From contig JAEEPF010000017.1 in NCBI GenBank assembly GCA_016284635.1, positions 1 through 35,215 of the forward strand: DNA of 35,215 bases. Direction: 5' to 3'. Both the position numbers and the translations under genes were made by a program. The notes beneath the pieces are model-generated. The model did not search any database. It saw only the letters and a program-made list of their open reading frames with translations, and had not been told where the DNA came from. Source of the DNA: Prevotella sp. Its GTDB lineage: Bacteria > Bacteroidota > Bacteroidia > Bacteroidales > Bacteroidaceae. Within the stretch, counting starts at the first letter, position 1. Every line of letters begins with the position of its first letter. Of this stretch, positions 1 to 7,276 are shown one piece after another.

Positions 1-140
1 GAAAGCATCTAAGTGCGAAGCCAGCCGCAAGATGAGGACTCCATTGAGGGTCGTCATAGACGATGACGTTGATAGGGTGCAGGTGTAAAGACGGTGACGT
101 CAAAGCCGAGCACTACTAATTGCCCGAAGACTTTCGCAGC
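1..140 (+). rRNA. rrl: 23S rRNA, 3' end (partial)
   Basis: The window opens inside the last domain of 23S rRNA. The stretch around 62-120 (GATGACGTTGATAGG, then a GGTGTAAAG segment and CACTACTAATTGCCCG) is the conserved 3' end seen in Bacteroidetes 23S genes. The 5' part lies outside the window. The exact mature 3' end is not visible; it should fall near 130-145, where a small GCAGCT/AGCTGC inverted repeat begins. Confidence 0.93.
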
Positions 141-162
141 TCAGCTGCAATTGACAATGTAT

Positions 163-320
163 AATTGACAATTGACAATTGGGAAGGCGGTCGTACTTTC
201 AGATGTAGATGAGAGCATATCGCTCAGCATTGGACTGTAGTCGGAGCTGACAGTTCTTGTGTGGAAAATGTCACCTATACGGTTGATTGATTGTCAATTA
301 TCCATTGTCAATTGTCAATT
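163..320 (+). repeat. Inverted heptad repeats in the 23S-5S spacer
   Basis: The spacer carries AATTGAC-type 7-base tandem repeats at 163-180 and their reverse complement (ATTGTCA units) at 304-320. Seventeen bases pair perfectly, enclosing about 124 nt. In the precursor rRNA this would form a long stem just before 5S. The rest of the spacer (181-286) shows no gene or tRNA. A role in precursor processing is inference. Confidence 0.75.
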
Positions 321-330
321 CGAGAATTAT

Positions 331-440
<110 letters not shown>

Positions 441-450
441 CTTTATATGA

Positions 451-484
451 AATAGGAGTCGCAGATGCGGCTCCTATTTTTTTT
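451..484 (+). terminator. rRNA operon terminator
   Basis: A 12-bp stem (AATAGGAGTCGC with GCGGCTCCTATT, one G-T pair) closes a 4-base loop and runs directly into eight T residues. It sits 10 bases after 5S and 20 bases before the end of the convergent alanine dehydrogenase gene. It has the form of an intrinsic terminator on the plus strand. Confidence 0.92.
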
Positions 485-504
485 GCTCGGTGGTCTGATC
501 CTAC

Positions 505-1608
505 TTATGTCAACGCTTCGTATGGTAATCCGAACACGTCGGCAACTGCTTTATAAACTACCTTCCCTTCTACGATGTTCAGTCCCTTTGCCAAAGCGGG
601 ATCATCTTTGCATGCTTGTTGCCAGCCTTTGTCGGCTAAAGCGACAGCATAGCGTAGAGTGGCGTTAGTGAGGGCAAGAGTAGAGGTGTTGGGTACAGCA
701 CCAGGGATGTTCGCCACACAGTAATGTACTATCCCGTCCTCGACGTACACAGGCTCGCTGTGGGTCGTGGGCCGTGAGGTCTCGAAACATCCGCCCTGGT
801 CGATGGCCACGTCGACGAGCACCGTTCCTGGCTCCATCAGCTGGAGCATCTCTTTTGTAATAAGGTGTGGCGTCTTGTCGCCTGGCACCAGCACGCTGCC
901 CACTATGATGTCCACCGTCGGCAGTTGCTTCCGGATGTTGTGTTCAGACGAGTAGAGAGTGTGTACGTTTGGAGGCGTCTCAATGTCAAGTTGGCGCAGA
1001 CGTGGCAGTGAGATGTCGGCAATCGTCACCTCTGCCCCTAATCCTGCAGCCATCCGTGCGGCTGCCTCACCCACAACTCCGCCACCGAGTACCAGTACCT
1101 TCGCAGGACTTACACCAGGTACGCCGCTGATCAGTTTGCCCTTGCCGCCTTTCGTCTTTTGCAGATAGTAGGCACCGTTGAGTGTTGCCATACGTCCAGC
1201 CACCTCGCTCATGGGCTGCAGCAGCGGCAGTGAGCCGTTGGGTTGTTGCACCGTCTCGTAGGCTAAGCAGACGGCACCGCTTTTGAGCATCGCCTCAGTC
1301 AGTTCTTTCTCGCAGGCGAAGTGGAAATAGGTGAAGAGCAGCTGTCCCTTGCGCACCAGTTCATACTCGGGTTCGATGGGCTCCTTCACTTTCACGATCA
1401 TGTCGCACTCACGGTACACGGCTTCGATCGTCGGCAGAATCCTTGCTCCAGCCTTCACATACTCGTCGTCGGAGAACCCACTGCCCTCGCCGGCCGTGTG
1501 CTGTACGCTCACCTCATGGCCGCGACGTGTCAGTTCTGCCACTCCCGCAGGGGTCATACCCACGCGGTTCTCATTGTTCTTGATCTCTTTTGGAATTCCT
1601 ACTTTCAT
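505..1608 (-). CDS. ald: Alanine dehydrogenase
   Basis: This enzyme reversibly deaminates L-alanine to pyruvate and ammonia with NAD+, in the cytoplasm. The start at 1608 gives MKVGIPKEIKNNENRVG, the classic N-terminus, and 367 aa, the family length; an upstream ATG at 1632 would add eight residues that do not fit. Residues corresponding to the known catalytic set are present at the same numbers as in the M. tuberculosis enzyme: Arg15, Lys75, His96 and Asp270. The nucleotide-binding loop GGGVVG is at 175-180, and CVANIPGAVPNTST follows at 297-310. The gene is monocistronic, convergent with the rRNA operon, with a Bacteroidetes-type promoter upstream. Identification is firm. Confidence 0.96.
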   Translation of the reverse strand: MKVGIPKEIKNNENRVGMTPAGVAELTRRGHEVSVQHTAGEGSGFSDDEYVKAGARILPTIEAVYRECDMIVKVKEPIEPEYELVRKGQLLFTYFHFACEKELTEAMLKSGAVCLAYETVQQPNGSLPLLQPMSEVAGRMATLNGAYYLQKTKGGKGKLISGVPGVSPAKVLVLGGGVVGEAAARMAAGLGAEVTIADISLPRLRQLDIETPPNVHTLYSSEHNIRKQLPTVDIIVGSVLVPGDKTPHLITKEMLQLMEPGTVLVDVAIDQGGCFETSRPTTHSEPVYVEDGIVHYCVANIPGAVPNTSTLALTNATLRYAVALADKGWQQACKDDPALAKGLNIVEGKVVYKAVADVFGLPYEALT

Positions 1609-1645
1609 AATCATCAGGTATTTGTTAAACATTGCAATTTTGCTG

Positions 1646-1678
1646 CAAATATACGAAAAACTTCAATACGATGCAAGT
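1646..1678 (-). promoter_or_regulatory. Promoter of alanine dehydrogenase
   Basis: Read on the minus strand, TATATTTG (1653 to 1646) matches the Bacteroidetes -7 box TAnnTTTG. A CTTG lies 21 bases further upstream at 1675-1678 as a weak -33 box. The start codon at 1608 is about 30 nt downstream of the expected transcription start. Confidence 0.6.
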
Positions 1679-1693
1679 TTTTTGTGACAAAGT

Positions 1694-1725
1694 TTTGGCG
1701 GTTTCTGGAAAAGGAAGTATCTTTG
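1694..1725 (+). promoter_or_regulatory. Promoter of the secreted protein at 1737
   Basis: TTTG at 1694-1697, a 20-base spacer and TATCTTTG at 1718-1725 match the Bacteroidetes -33/-7 consensus exactly. Transcription should start about 4 bases after the box, leaving a leader of only about seven bases before the ATG at 1737. Confidence 0.75.
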
Positions 1726-1736
1726 CCGTCAAATAG

Positions 1737-2576
1737 ATGAAAAGGAAGTTGATCATAGCAATGCTGTCTGTGATGGTGACGGGGGTGTCAGCGCAGACGG
1801 AGGTGAACGACAGCGTCATGTCGGGCAGACAGACGGATGTGGATGAAGTGAATACGCCACTTGCTGACTCTTCACTATATTTCAGAGAATCTATGAAATC
1901 GATGATGCCCCTTAAGTTGTCGGATGATGCCCTCAAATTGACAGACAATCGGGCGCTCTATGACAGCCGGCGTGGCGACTGGCAGATCAATACCCTCAAC
2001 AGCACGCGTCTCTTCAACCCTTGGCGAGGTGCATACGTTGGCGTTTCGGGCTGGGCTGACACGATGCCAGGATTGCTCGATCGTGAGTCAGGCTCCCTGA
2101 CGTTGTATCAGAATTTGGGCCGTTGGTCTTTCTCTGCTTCGGCATTGGCAGACAAATACCGCTATGTGGGGATGGGCTATTTGGAAACGAGGTATGGCGT
2201 AGGCGGAACGGTCAGTTATCAGTTGAGCAATGCCGTTTCGCTGCATGCCTTCGGTTATTACTATGGCAAGCCTATGACCGCAGGACCTGCCGTAGCCCCC
2301 TATCTCTCAACAAGCAACTACGGAGGATATGCTGACATCAAGTTCAGTAAGCATTGGGGCACGGACCTGGGTGTGCAGCGCTACATTAATCCGATGACGG
2401 GCAAATGGGTGACCGATCCGATTGTCAGACCTTATTATAAGACCAACGGGAAGCAGAAGATCGGCATCGACATCGGGCATCTCCTGAGAGGAATCATCTG
2501 GGGCAATCAAGATGATATGATGCCGAGAGGTCCTGTCAGGATGGTGCCTACTCCACAACAACAAGGAAGACGATGA
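1737..2576 (+). CDS. Secreted protein of unknown function, outer-membrane-like
   Basis: I do not recognise a named family. The 279-aa product begins with a clear signal peptide (MKRKLIIAMLSVMVTGVSAQ, cleavage expected after about residue 19), so it is exported. The middle, from about residue 95, alternates short hydrophobic and aromatic stretches (GWADTMPGLL, LYQNLGRWSFSASAL, SLHAFGYYYG) with Gly/Tyr-rich turns. This is the look of beta-strands in a periplasmic or outer-membrane protein. The C-terminus is proline- and glutamine-rich (PTPQQQGRR). It has its own promoter, stands alone, and ends 20 bases before the convergent kinase gene. The ATG is the only sensible start given the signal peptide. 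Confidence 0.7.
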   Translation: MKRKLIIAMLSVMVTGVSAQTEVNDSVMSGRQTDVDEVNTPLADSSLYFRESMKSMMPLKLSDDALKLTDNRALYDSRRGDWQINTLNSTRLFNPWRGAYVGVSGWADTMPGLLDRESGSLTLYQNLGRWSFSASALADKYRYVGMGYLETRYGVGGTVSYQLSNAVSLHAFGYYYGKPMTAGPAVAPYLSTSNYGGYADIKFSKHWGTDLGVQRYINPMTGKWVTDPIVRPYYKTNGKQKIGIDIGHLLRGIIWGNQDDMMPRGPVRMVPTPQQQGRR

Positions 2577-2595
2577 TATCACCTTCCCGCATTCA

Positions 2596-4101
2596 TTATG
2601 CGTGGAGGTCGAGGACGAAGCGGGTGCCTTTGGTGAACTTGGGATCGATGTCGAGGTCGCCGTTCATCTTCAGGGCCATCTGTTTGCAGATGGGGAGTCC
2701 GAGGCCGTCGCCAGTGGTGAGGTCACGAATCTCAAGGAATGGCTTGAAGATGTCTTCGCGCTTCTCTTCGGGGATGCCTGAGCCTGTATCAGATACGAGG
2801 AACTGATAGGAATGAGGACCACGCTTTTTGAATTCGAGGGCGATGGTTCCTTCTGCAGGCGTGTATTCTGCGGCGTTGTTCAGCAGGTGGAGCAGAATAT
2901 GGGAGACGTACTCCTTATTGATCTTGGCACTCATATTTGAGGCATTGACCGTCAGATTGACTTCACTCTTCACCTTGTCGCGGATCTGATCCATGAGATT
3001 CTCGCAGAACTGCTGCACAGGAGTGTCTTCCAACTCAATCTCGCTACTGTCTCTGTTCTCCAGTTCAGACAGTGTTTGGATATGATGAGAGAATTCGAGT
3101 AGTGCCTTCACCTCGGGCTGCTTGCTGTCGAGTTTCTTGAACGTAGGCTCCAGCTGTGCAGAGATGTTGCTGATAAACTTAGCCTTGAGGGCGTTGCTCT
3201 CGTTGGCCAAACGGATAGTCTTCTTCTGCTTACGGTCAAGCAGGATGAATCGCATCAATATAATCGCACCAATGACCAGTGCTGCTGCCAAAGCTGCTGC
3301 GAGGATGCAGAGTCCGATGATGAAGACCCAACGTGTGGACAGCGAACTGTCTTTGTCTGCGATAGTTGCCTCGTTGTCTGCAATCTGCTTCTTCAGGGCG
3401 TTGATCTCGTCGGCATGCTTCAGGGCGTTGGTAGAGTCTTTCCAGGCGATGTAGTTGCTGTATGACTGTGCCACCATATTGGCATTGTTGCTCTTGCGGC
3501 CATTGGAGATGAGTGTCTGATAGACCTCGTCCACCTTGTCATACTCCTTGCTGGCCGTCAACTTGTTGGCCATCTCCTTGAAGACGGCATTGCCCTGGGC
3601 GTTCATACCAAAGGTATAATAGTAGATGGCCTTGGTATAGAGCAGATCGTTCTTCAGATTCTCGTCGCCGCTCTGAGTAGCCTGGCTCTCCATGATGTTC
3701 AACTGATCCTTGGCACTATCGCTTTTCCTCAGCTTGATATACATATTCAGACGCTCCTTGGTGACCATATAGTGCATGGCGGCCTTTTCTGCCTGGCTGT
3801 CCTTTGGGCTGGAGTTGATGGCATCATCAGCACGGCGGAGCAGGTCGAAAGCTTCTTTGTAGAAGTTCTCTCTGGAATAGTAGAGCGAGGCAGCCTTGGT
3901 GGCGCACTCTACGCCCAACTTCATCTGACCACGGTTATAGTAGTCGTTGAAGGCGTGGATGTAAAGAGACCTTGCTGAAGCGATATGCTCCTTAGGATCT
4001 GCTGCCTCAGCACGCTTGTGGAGATCACTTTTTTCCTGTGCGCTGACCATTGTGGCGCACAGAAGAAGACTTGCAAATAAAAAGAATATCTTTCTGTTCA
4101 T
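2596..4101 (-). CDS. Membrane sensor histidine kinase-like protein lacking the acceptor His
   Basis: The 501-aa product has a signal peptide (1-21), a periplasmic helical region with TPR-like character (25-255), a transmembrane helix at about 258-286, and a cytoplasmic GHKL ATPase domain at about 385-500. The ATP-binding boxes are intact: N box HLLNNAAEYTP (405-415), G1 DTGSGIP (438-444) and G2 GDGLGLP (464-470). The dimerisation helix reads KFISNISAQLEPTF (308-321). In ordinary kinases of this Bacteroidetes class the same place reads F-x-x-N-x-S-H-E-x-R-T-P, so the phosphorylated His is replaced by Ala315. There is no receiver domain or neighbouring response regulator. It may bind ATP without phosphotransfer, or act with another kinase. 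Confidence 0.85.
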   Translation of the reverse strand: MNRKIFFLFASLLLCATMVSAQEKSDLHKRAEAADPKEHIASARSLYIHAFNDYYNRGQMKLGVECATKAASLYYSRENFYKEAFDLLRRADDAINSSPKDSQAEKAAMHYMVTKERLNMYIKLRKSDSAKDQLNIMESQATQSGDENLKNDLLYTKAIYYYTFGMNAQGNAVFKEMANKLTASKEYDKVDEVYQTLISNGRKSNNANMVAQSYSNYIAWKDSTNALKHADEINALKKQIADNEATIADKDSSLSTRWVFIIGLCILAAALAAALVIGAIILMRFILLDRKQKKTIRLANESNALKAKFISNISAQLEPTFKKLDSKQPEVKALLEFSHHIQTLSELENRDSSEIELEDTPVQQFCENLMDQIRDKVKSEVNLTVNASNMSAKINKEYVSHILLHLLNNAAEYTPAEGTIALEFKKRGPHSYQFLVSDTGSGIPEEKREDIFKPFLEIRDLTTGDGLGLPICKQMALKMNGDLDIDPKFTKGTRFVLDLHA

Positions 4102-4149
4102 AGTCTATTCCTTAAAGGTAGTGTATTAAAATCTTTAATCCTTACGGTA

Positions 4150-4198
4150 GAATTGGCTTCGCCTATCATTCGTTATACGAATTGGCTTTCGCCTATCC
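4150..4198 (-). repeat. Duplicated GGCTTCGCC hairpin downstream of tRNA-Thr
   Basis: GAATTGGCTTCGCCTATC (4150-4167) is repeated as GAATTGGCTTTCGCCTATC from 4179. Between and around them lies the dyad ATTCGTTATACGAAT. Both copies contain a small GGC-loop-GCC hairpin. The block lies just after the 3' end of the minus-strand tRNA-Thr, so it may help terminate or process that transcript. No T tract follows. Confidence 0.5.
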
Positions 4199-4201
4199 TT
4201 G

Positions 4202-4275
4202 AGCCTCTTGTCGGATTCGAACCAACGACCCCGAGATTACAAATCACGTGCTCTGGCCAACTGAGCTAAAGAGGC
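4202..4275 (-). tRNA. tRNA-Thr (anticodon TGT)
   Basis: On the minus strand the 74-nt sequence folds as a standard cloverleaf: acceptor GCCTCTT with AAGAGGC, D-arm AGCTCAGTTGGCCAGAGC, anticodon loop TTTGTAA (anticodon TGT, reading ACA), and T-loop GGTTCGAATCC. It lies only four bases after the end of the SRP RNA and is probably cut from the same transcript by RNase P. Confidence 0.95.
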
Positions 4276-4279
4276 GGGT

Positions 4280-4373
4280 GGGCAGCTACCTGCATCGCGC
4301 CGCTACGACCTAATACCCTTGCTGCGTTCCCACCCTGGGGGATTCAAAGGGAGCTGGCCGTACAGGACTGCCC
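4280..4373 (-). ncRNA. ffs: Signal recognition particle RNA (4.5S, small type)
   Basis: On the minus strand the gene begins GGGCAGTC and ends with the complementary CTGCCC, which closes the terminal helix. The conserved SRP tip appears as GGGTGGGAACGCAGCAAGGG, the form typical of Bacteroidetes. The RNA binds Ffh and guides ribosomes making membrane proteins to the translocon. It is expressed from a TACCTTTG promoter about 20 bases upstream and is followed after four bases by tRNA-Thr. Ends are set from the terminal helix and may be off by a few bases. Confidence 0.9.
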
Positions 4374-4391
4374 GTTTTTGCTTAGCGGCTG

Positions 4392-4399
4392 CAAAGGTA
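4392..4399 (-). promoter_or_regulatory. -7 box of the SRP RNA / tRNA-Thr promoter
   Basis: On the minus strand TACCTTTG lies about 19 bases before the SRP RNA. The sequence just upstream is a run of CACTTTT heptads ending in TTTTTTGTTG. The same arrangement is seen before the M3 peptidase and the TPR gene. Confidence 0.75.
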
Positions 4400-4404
4400 C
4401 AACA

Positions 4405-4439
4405 AAAAAGTGAAAAGTGAAAAGTGAAAAGTGAAAAGT
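4405..4439. repeat. GTGAAAA heptad array
   Basis: About four perfect tandem copies of a 7-base unit (AGTGAAA on the plus strand) lie immediately upstream of the SRP RNA promoter box, where a -33 element would be expected. It is one member of a family of 7-base-period arrays in this window. Confidence 0.85.
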
Positions 4440-4494
4440 TTTGCATTTTAACTATTTTTTTTGGCAAAGGTCAAGATATGTGCCATAAAATGTG

Positions 4495-4502
4495 TAATTT
4501 TG
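4495..4502 (+). promoter_or_regulatory. -7 box upstream of the DUF4199 operon
   Basis: TAATTTTG fits TAnnTTTG. It is followed by CACCCCGAAAGGAG, a rare possible ribosome binding site at about 4509-4515. That site is separated from the ATG at 4562 by about 45 bases of TTGTAAA-type repeats (about 4524-4558), too far to serve that start. No convincing -33 box is seen. Confidence 0.5.
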
Positions 4503-4561
4503 CACCCCGAAAGGAGTAAATGTGAAAATTGTAAATAGTAAATTGTCAAATTGTAAATGGA

Positions 4562-5098
4562 ATGACCGCTCCAGAATACGTACAATTAAAAGCATACGCC
4601 CGTCAGGATGGCTTCTTCCTCGCCCTATTATGGACGGCGAGTTTCGCCTGCTATATCCTGGGCATCACGAACCAGATGCTGGAGATGCTGGCCTTAGGTC
4701 TCGCCATTACTACGCCTTTCTTCGTGGCAAACCGTCTGCGTAAGTTCCGCGATGAGGGTAGGGAAGGGCTGATCTCCTTCGGTCGCAGCTATGCATATAC
4801 GATCTTTGTGTTTTTCTATGGTGCCGTGCTGCTAGCCGTAGTGCAGTTTCTTTACTTCGCCTATGTCGACAACGGCTACCTGCTGAATGCCTTCTCGCGG
4901 ATGATGAGTTCCGAGGAAGGTAAGCAACTCATCAGCCAATACGGTATGTCACAGATGGTGGAGGAAGGCTTGGCAGAGATGGCTTCGATCCGTCCGATAG
5001 ACTATGCGCTGAACATCCTGACGGTGAATATCGTCATCGGCTTCATCCTGGGTGTCCCTATCGGCCTGGCGATGCAGCGCAGTGAGGTGAAAGGGTGA
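4562..5098 (+). CDS. DUF4199-family membrane protein
   Basis: The 178-aa product has the pattern of DUF4199 proteins, small inner-membrane proteins of Bacteroidetes often found directly before a family 2 glycosyltransferase, as here. Four hydrophobic segments are visible at about 18-34, 38-56, 75-100 and 148-170, with a longer loop between the last two (about 105-145). No catalytic motif is apparent. The ATG at 4562 is preceded by short tandem repeats rather than a ribosome binding site. The glycosyltransferase starts 31 bases after the stop. Function is unknown; the pairing suggests help in moving or presenting a glycolipid, which is inference. Confidence 0.72.
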   Translation: MTAPEYVQLKAYARQDGFFLALLWTASFACYILGITNQMLEMLALGLAITTPFFVANRLRKFRDEGREGLISFGRSYAYTIFVFFYGAVLLAVVQFLYFAYVDNGYLLNAFSRMMSSEEGKQLISQYGMSQMVEEGLAEMASIRPIDYALNILTVNIVIGFILGVPIGLAMQRSEVKG

Positions 5099-5129
5099 AA
5101 AAGTGAAATTAAATCGAAAATAAATTAAG

Positions 5130-6083
5130 GTGGATATTTCAGTAGTAATACCTCTTTATAATGAGGCGGAATCGTTGCCTGAGTTGTATGCCTGGATAGA
5201 ACGGGTGATGCAGGCCAACGGTTTCAGTTATGAGGTGATTTTCGTGAACGACGGCTCTACCGACGAGTCGTGGCAGGTGATCAGTGACTTGGCAGCCAAG
5301 TCAGACTGTGTGAAGGGCATCAAGTTCCGTCGTAATTACGGTAAGAGTCCTGCCCTGTATTGTGGTTTTGAACAGGCCCAGGGCGACGTGGTCATCACGA
5401 TGGATGCCGATCTGCAGGACTCTCCTGATGAGATACCCGAGTTATATCGGATGATCAAGGAGGAGGGCTACGACCTGGTGAGCGGCTACAAGCAGAAGCG
5501 CTACGACCCTATCTCTAAGACGCTGCCCACGAAACTCTTCAACGCGACGGCCCGTAAGATCAGCGGCATCAATAACCTCCACGACTTCAACTGCGGTCTG
5601 AAAGCCTATCGCAAGGCCGTGGTGAAGAATATCGAGGTGTATGGTGAGATGCACCGTTACATCCCTTATCTGGCCAAGAATGCCGGTTTCAACAAGATCG
5701 GCGAGAAGGTGGTTCACCATCAGGCCCGTAAGTACGGCTCTTCGAAGTTCATGGGCCTGAACCGTTTCGTCAATGGCTATCTCGACCTGCTGACGCTGTG
5801 GTTCCTCAGCACGTTTGGCAAGAAGCCGATGCATGTATTCGGTTTCTTAGGCACGATCATGTTTGTAATCGGTTTCATTGCTGCCTTCGTCATCGGAGCC
5901 GACAAACTGTGGTGCCTCGCCAATCATATTCCCCAGCGGCTGGTGACGGATTCTCCTTATTTCTATATCGCGCTGACGATGATGATCATCGGCACGCAGC
6001 TGTTCCTCACGGGATTCCTCGGCGACCTCATCAGCCGTTCGTCGAGCGGTCGTAATGACTATCAGATCGAGGAAACGATTTAG
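5130..6083 (+). CDS. Family 2 glycosyltransferase, dolichyl/polyprenyl-phosphate type
   Basis: This 317-aa protein transfers a sugar from a nucleotide donor, probably to polyprenyl phosphate, on the cytoplasmic face of the inner membrane. The GT-A domain spans about 1-225: VVIPLYNEAESLPEL at the start, FVNDGSTDES (38-47), and the metal-binding Asp-Ala-Asp in MDADLQDSP (92-94). A later FNCGLKAYRK is typical of the DPM1/GtrB/ArnC group. Two transmembrane helices follow at about 235-258 and 277-300. The start is GTG at 5130, which gives the family N-terminus MDISVVIP. It lies downstream of DUF4199 and two bases before a lipoprotein gene, so co-transcription is likely. The acceptor and sugar cannot be told from sequence. 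Confidence 0.9.
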   Translation: MDISVVIPLYNEAESLPELYAWIERVMQANGFSYEVIFVNDGSTDESWQVISDLAAKSDCVKGIKFRRNYGKSPALYCGFEQAQGDVVITMDADLQDSPDEIPELYRMIKEEGYDLVSGYKQKRYDPISKTLPTKLFNATARKISGINNLHDFNCGLKAYRKAVVKNIEVYGEMHRYIPYLAKNAGFNKIGEKVVHHQARKYGSSKFMGLNRFVNGYLDLLTLWFLSTFGKKPMHVFGFLGTIMFVIGFIAAFVIGADKLWCLANHIPQRLVTDSPYFYIALTMMIIGTQLFLTGFLGDLISRSSSGRNDYQIEETI

Positions 6084-6085
6084 GT

Positions 6086-6631
6086 ATGAAGAATAAGACA
6101 AATAAGATGATGAGTATGGTGGTGGTAGGATTCATCTCTTACCTCTTACCGCTTGCCTCATACCTCTTAACCTCCTGTTCGAGTATCGAATGTTCCATCA
6201 ATAACCTGGTGCGCACCCGCTTCCAGTTTACCAACAGCGCTGGTGACTCTATCAGCCTGCAGGACACCCTGACGGTGATGACCATCCGCAAAGACGGCAC
6301 TCCGGCTACTATATTCAAAAGCGACTCTATAGTATATAATAAAGGTGTAGGCACCTGCAAGTTCCACCTTCCCATCAGCCACACCCATCCTGAAGACGAA
6401 CTCGTGTTCCATTTCATTGGCGACAAAGTACATGTTGTGGACACCCTGTGGATTGCGAAGGATGATTACCCCCATTTCGAGTCTGTCGACTGCAATGCGA
6501 GTTACTTTCATAAGTTAACATCCGTCCGGCATACCCATAACTGTCTGGATTCGGTAGTAATAGCAAACCCATCAGTGACCAATGACGATCAAGTCGTACA
6601 TATCCTCCTTTATCCGAAGATTGGCGATTAG
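6086..6631 (+). CDS. Lipoprotein, DUF6452-like
   Basis: The 181-aa product is exported and lipidated: a basic N-terminus, a hydrophobic stretch, and the lipobox LTSC with Cys31. After the Cys it reads SSIECSINNLVRTRFQF, which I associate with the Bacteroidales family DUF6452; later parts are beta-rich with no catalytic motif seen. The signal-peptide region (6135-6174) is built from 7-base CCTCTTA repeats, giving SYLLPLASYLLTSC, an unusual origin for a signal sequence. The last 50 bases overlap the start of the next gene, so the two are probably translated together. The name rests on memory of the family; the lipoprotein call is firm. Confidence 0.7.
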   Translation: MKNKTNKMMSMVVVGFISYLLPLASYLLTSCSSIECSINNLVRTRFQFTNSAGDSISLQDTLTVMTIRKDGTPATIFKSDSIVYNKGVGTCKFHLPISHTHPEDELVFHFIGDKVHVVDTLWIAKDDYPHFESVDCNASYFHKLTSVRHTHNCLDSVVIANPSVTNDDQVVHILLYPKIGD

Positions 6632-7271
6632 CCTGTTGCTGCTGGTTGTTGCGACAAGTGCCCAGGCGCAGTTGAAGTTCTTCACCCTTCAGAAAGACTC
6701 CATCCCGCTGTTCCGTGGCTTTGCCGTATCGTTCGATATGGTGGGAGCAGGCATGGTGATGTTGTCTGACTATGGCCAGTATGAGGCAGCCCTGCGCGTG
6801 AACCTCCACGACGAGTGGTTCCCGATCGTCGAGGCGGGTATCGGCAAGGCCAATCACGACGACGAGGTGACATTCCTGCATTACAACACCTCAGCCCCTT
6901 ATTTTAAGATAGGTATAGACAAGAATATGCTCAAAGACAAGCACGGTCCCAACCGTCTCTACCTGGGACTGCGCTATGGCTTCACTTCCTATAAGGTCGA
7001 TATCTCGCGTCCGGATTACGAAGATCCGGTATGGCTGTGGAATACAAGCTATAGTGTCAACGATGCAGCCTGCAAGTATCACTGGGCGGAGATCGTTCTC
7101 GGTGTCGATGCCAAGATCTTCGGTCCGCTGCATCTGGGCTGGAGCGTGCGTTACAAGCAGCGTCTGGCCCATTCTGAGGAGGGTGATTGGGGCAAGCCGT
7201 GGTATGTGCCTGGCTTCGGTACCTACGAGTCGAATCTGGGCGGTACCTTTAATGTGATCATTGATATCTGA
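6582..7271 (+). CDS. Secreted beta-rich protein, DUF6048-like
   Basis: The 229-aa product has a signal peptide (1-29, ending ATSAQAQ). The mature part alternates strands with aromatic ends (FAVSFDMVGAGMVM, LYLGLRYGFTSYKVD, LHLGWSVRYKQRL) and ends GGTFNVIIDI, a final strand typical of outer-membrane barrels. The pairing with a DUF6452-like lipoprotein, with a 50-base overlap, matches the common Bacteroidales arrangement DUF6452-DUF6048. The function is not known; an outer-membrane protein and its partner lipoprotein is the simplest reading. ApbE begins five bases after the stop. Confidence 0.68.
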   Translation: MTIKSYISSFIRRLAISLLLLVVATSAQAQLKFFTLQKDSIPLFRGFAVSFDMVGAGMVMLSDYGQYEAALRVNLHDEWFPIVEAGIGKANHDDEVTFLHYNTSAPYFKIGIDKNMLKDKHGPNRLYLGLRYGFTSYKVDISRPDYEDPVWLWNTSYSVNDAACKYHWAEIVLGVDAKIFGPLHLGWSVRYKQRLAHSEEGDWGKPWYVPGFGTYESNLGGTFNVIIDI

Positions 7272-7276
7272 GCGTT

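Noticed and set aside
181..286. tRNA gene in the 23S-5S spacer
   Set aside because: No acceptor stem, T-loop or anticodon arm can be found there.
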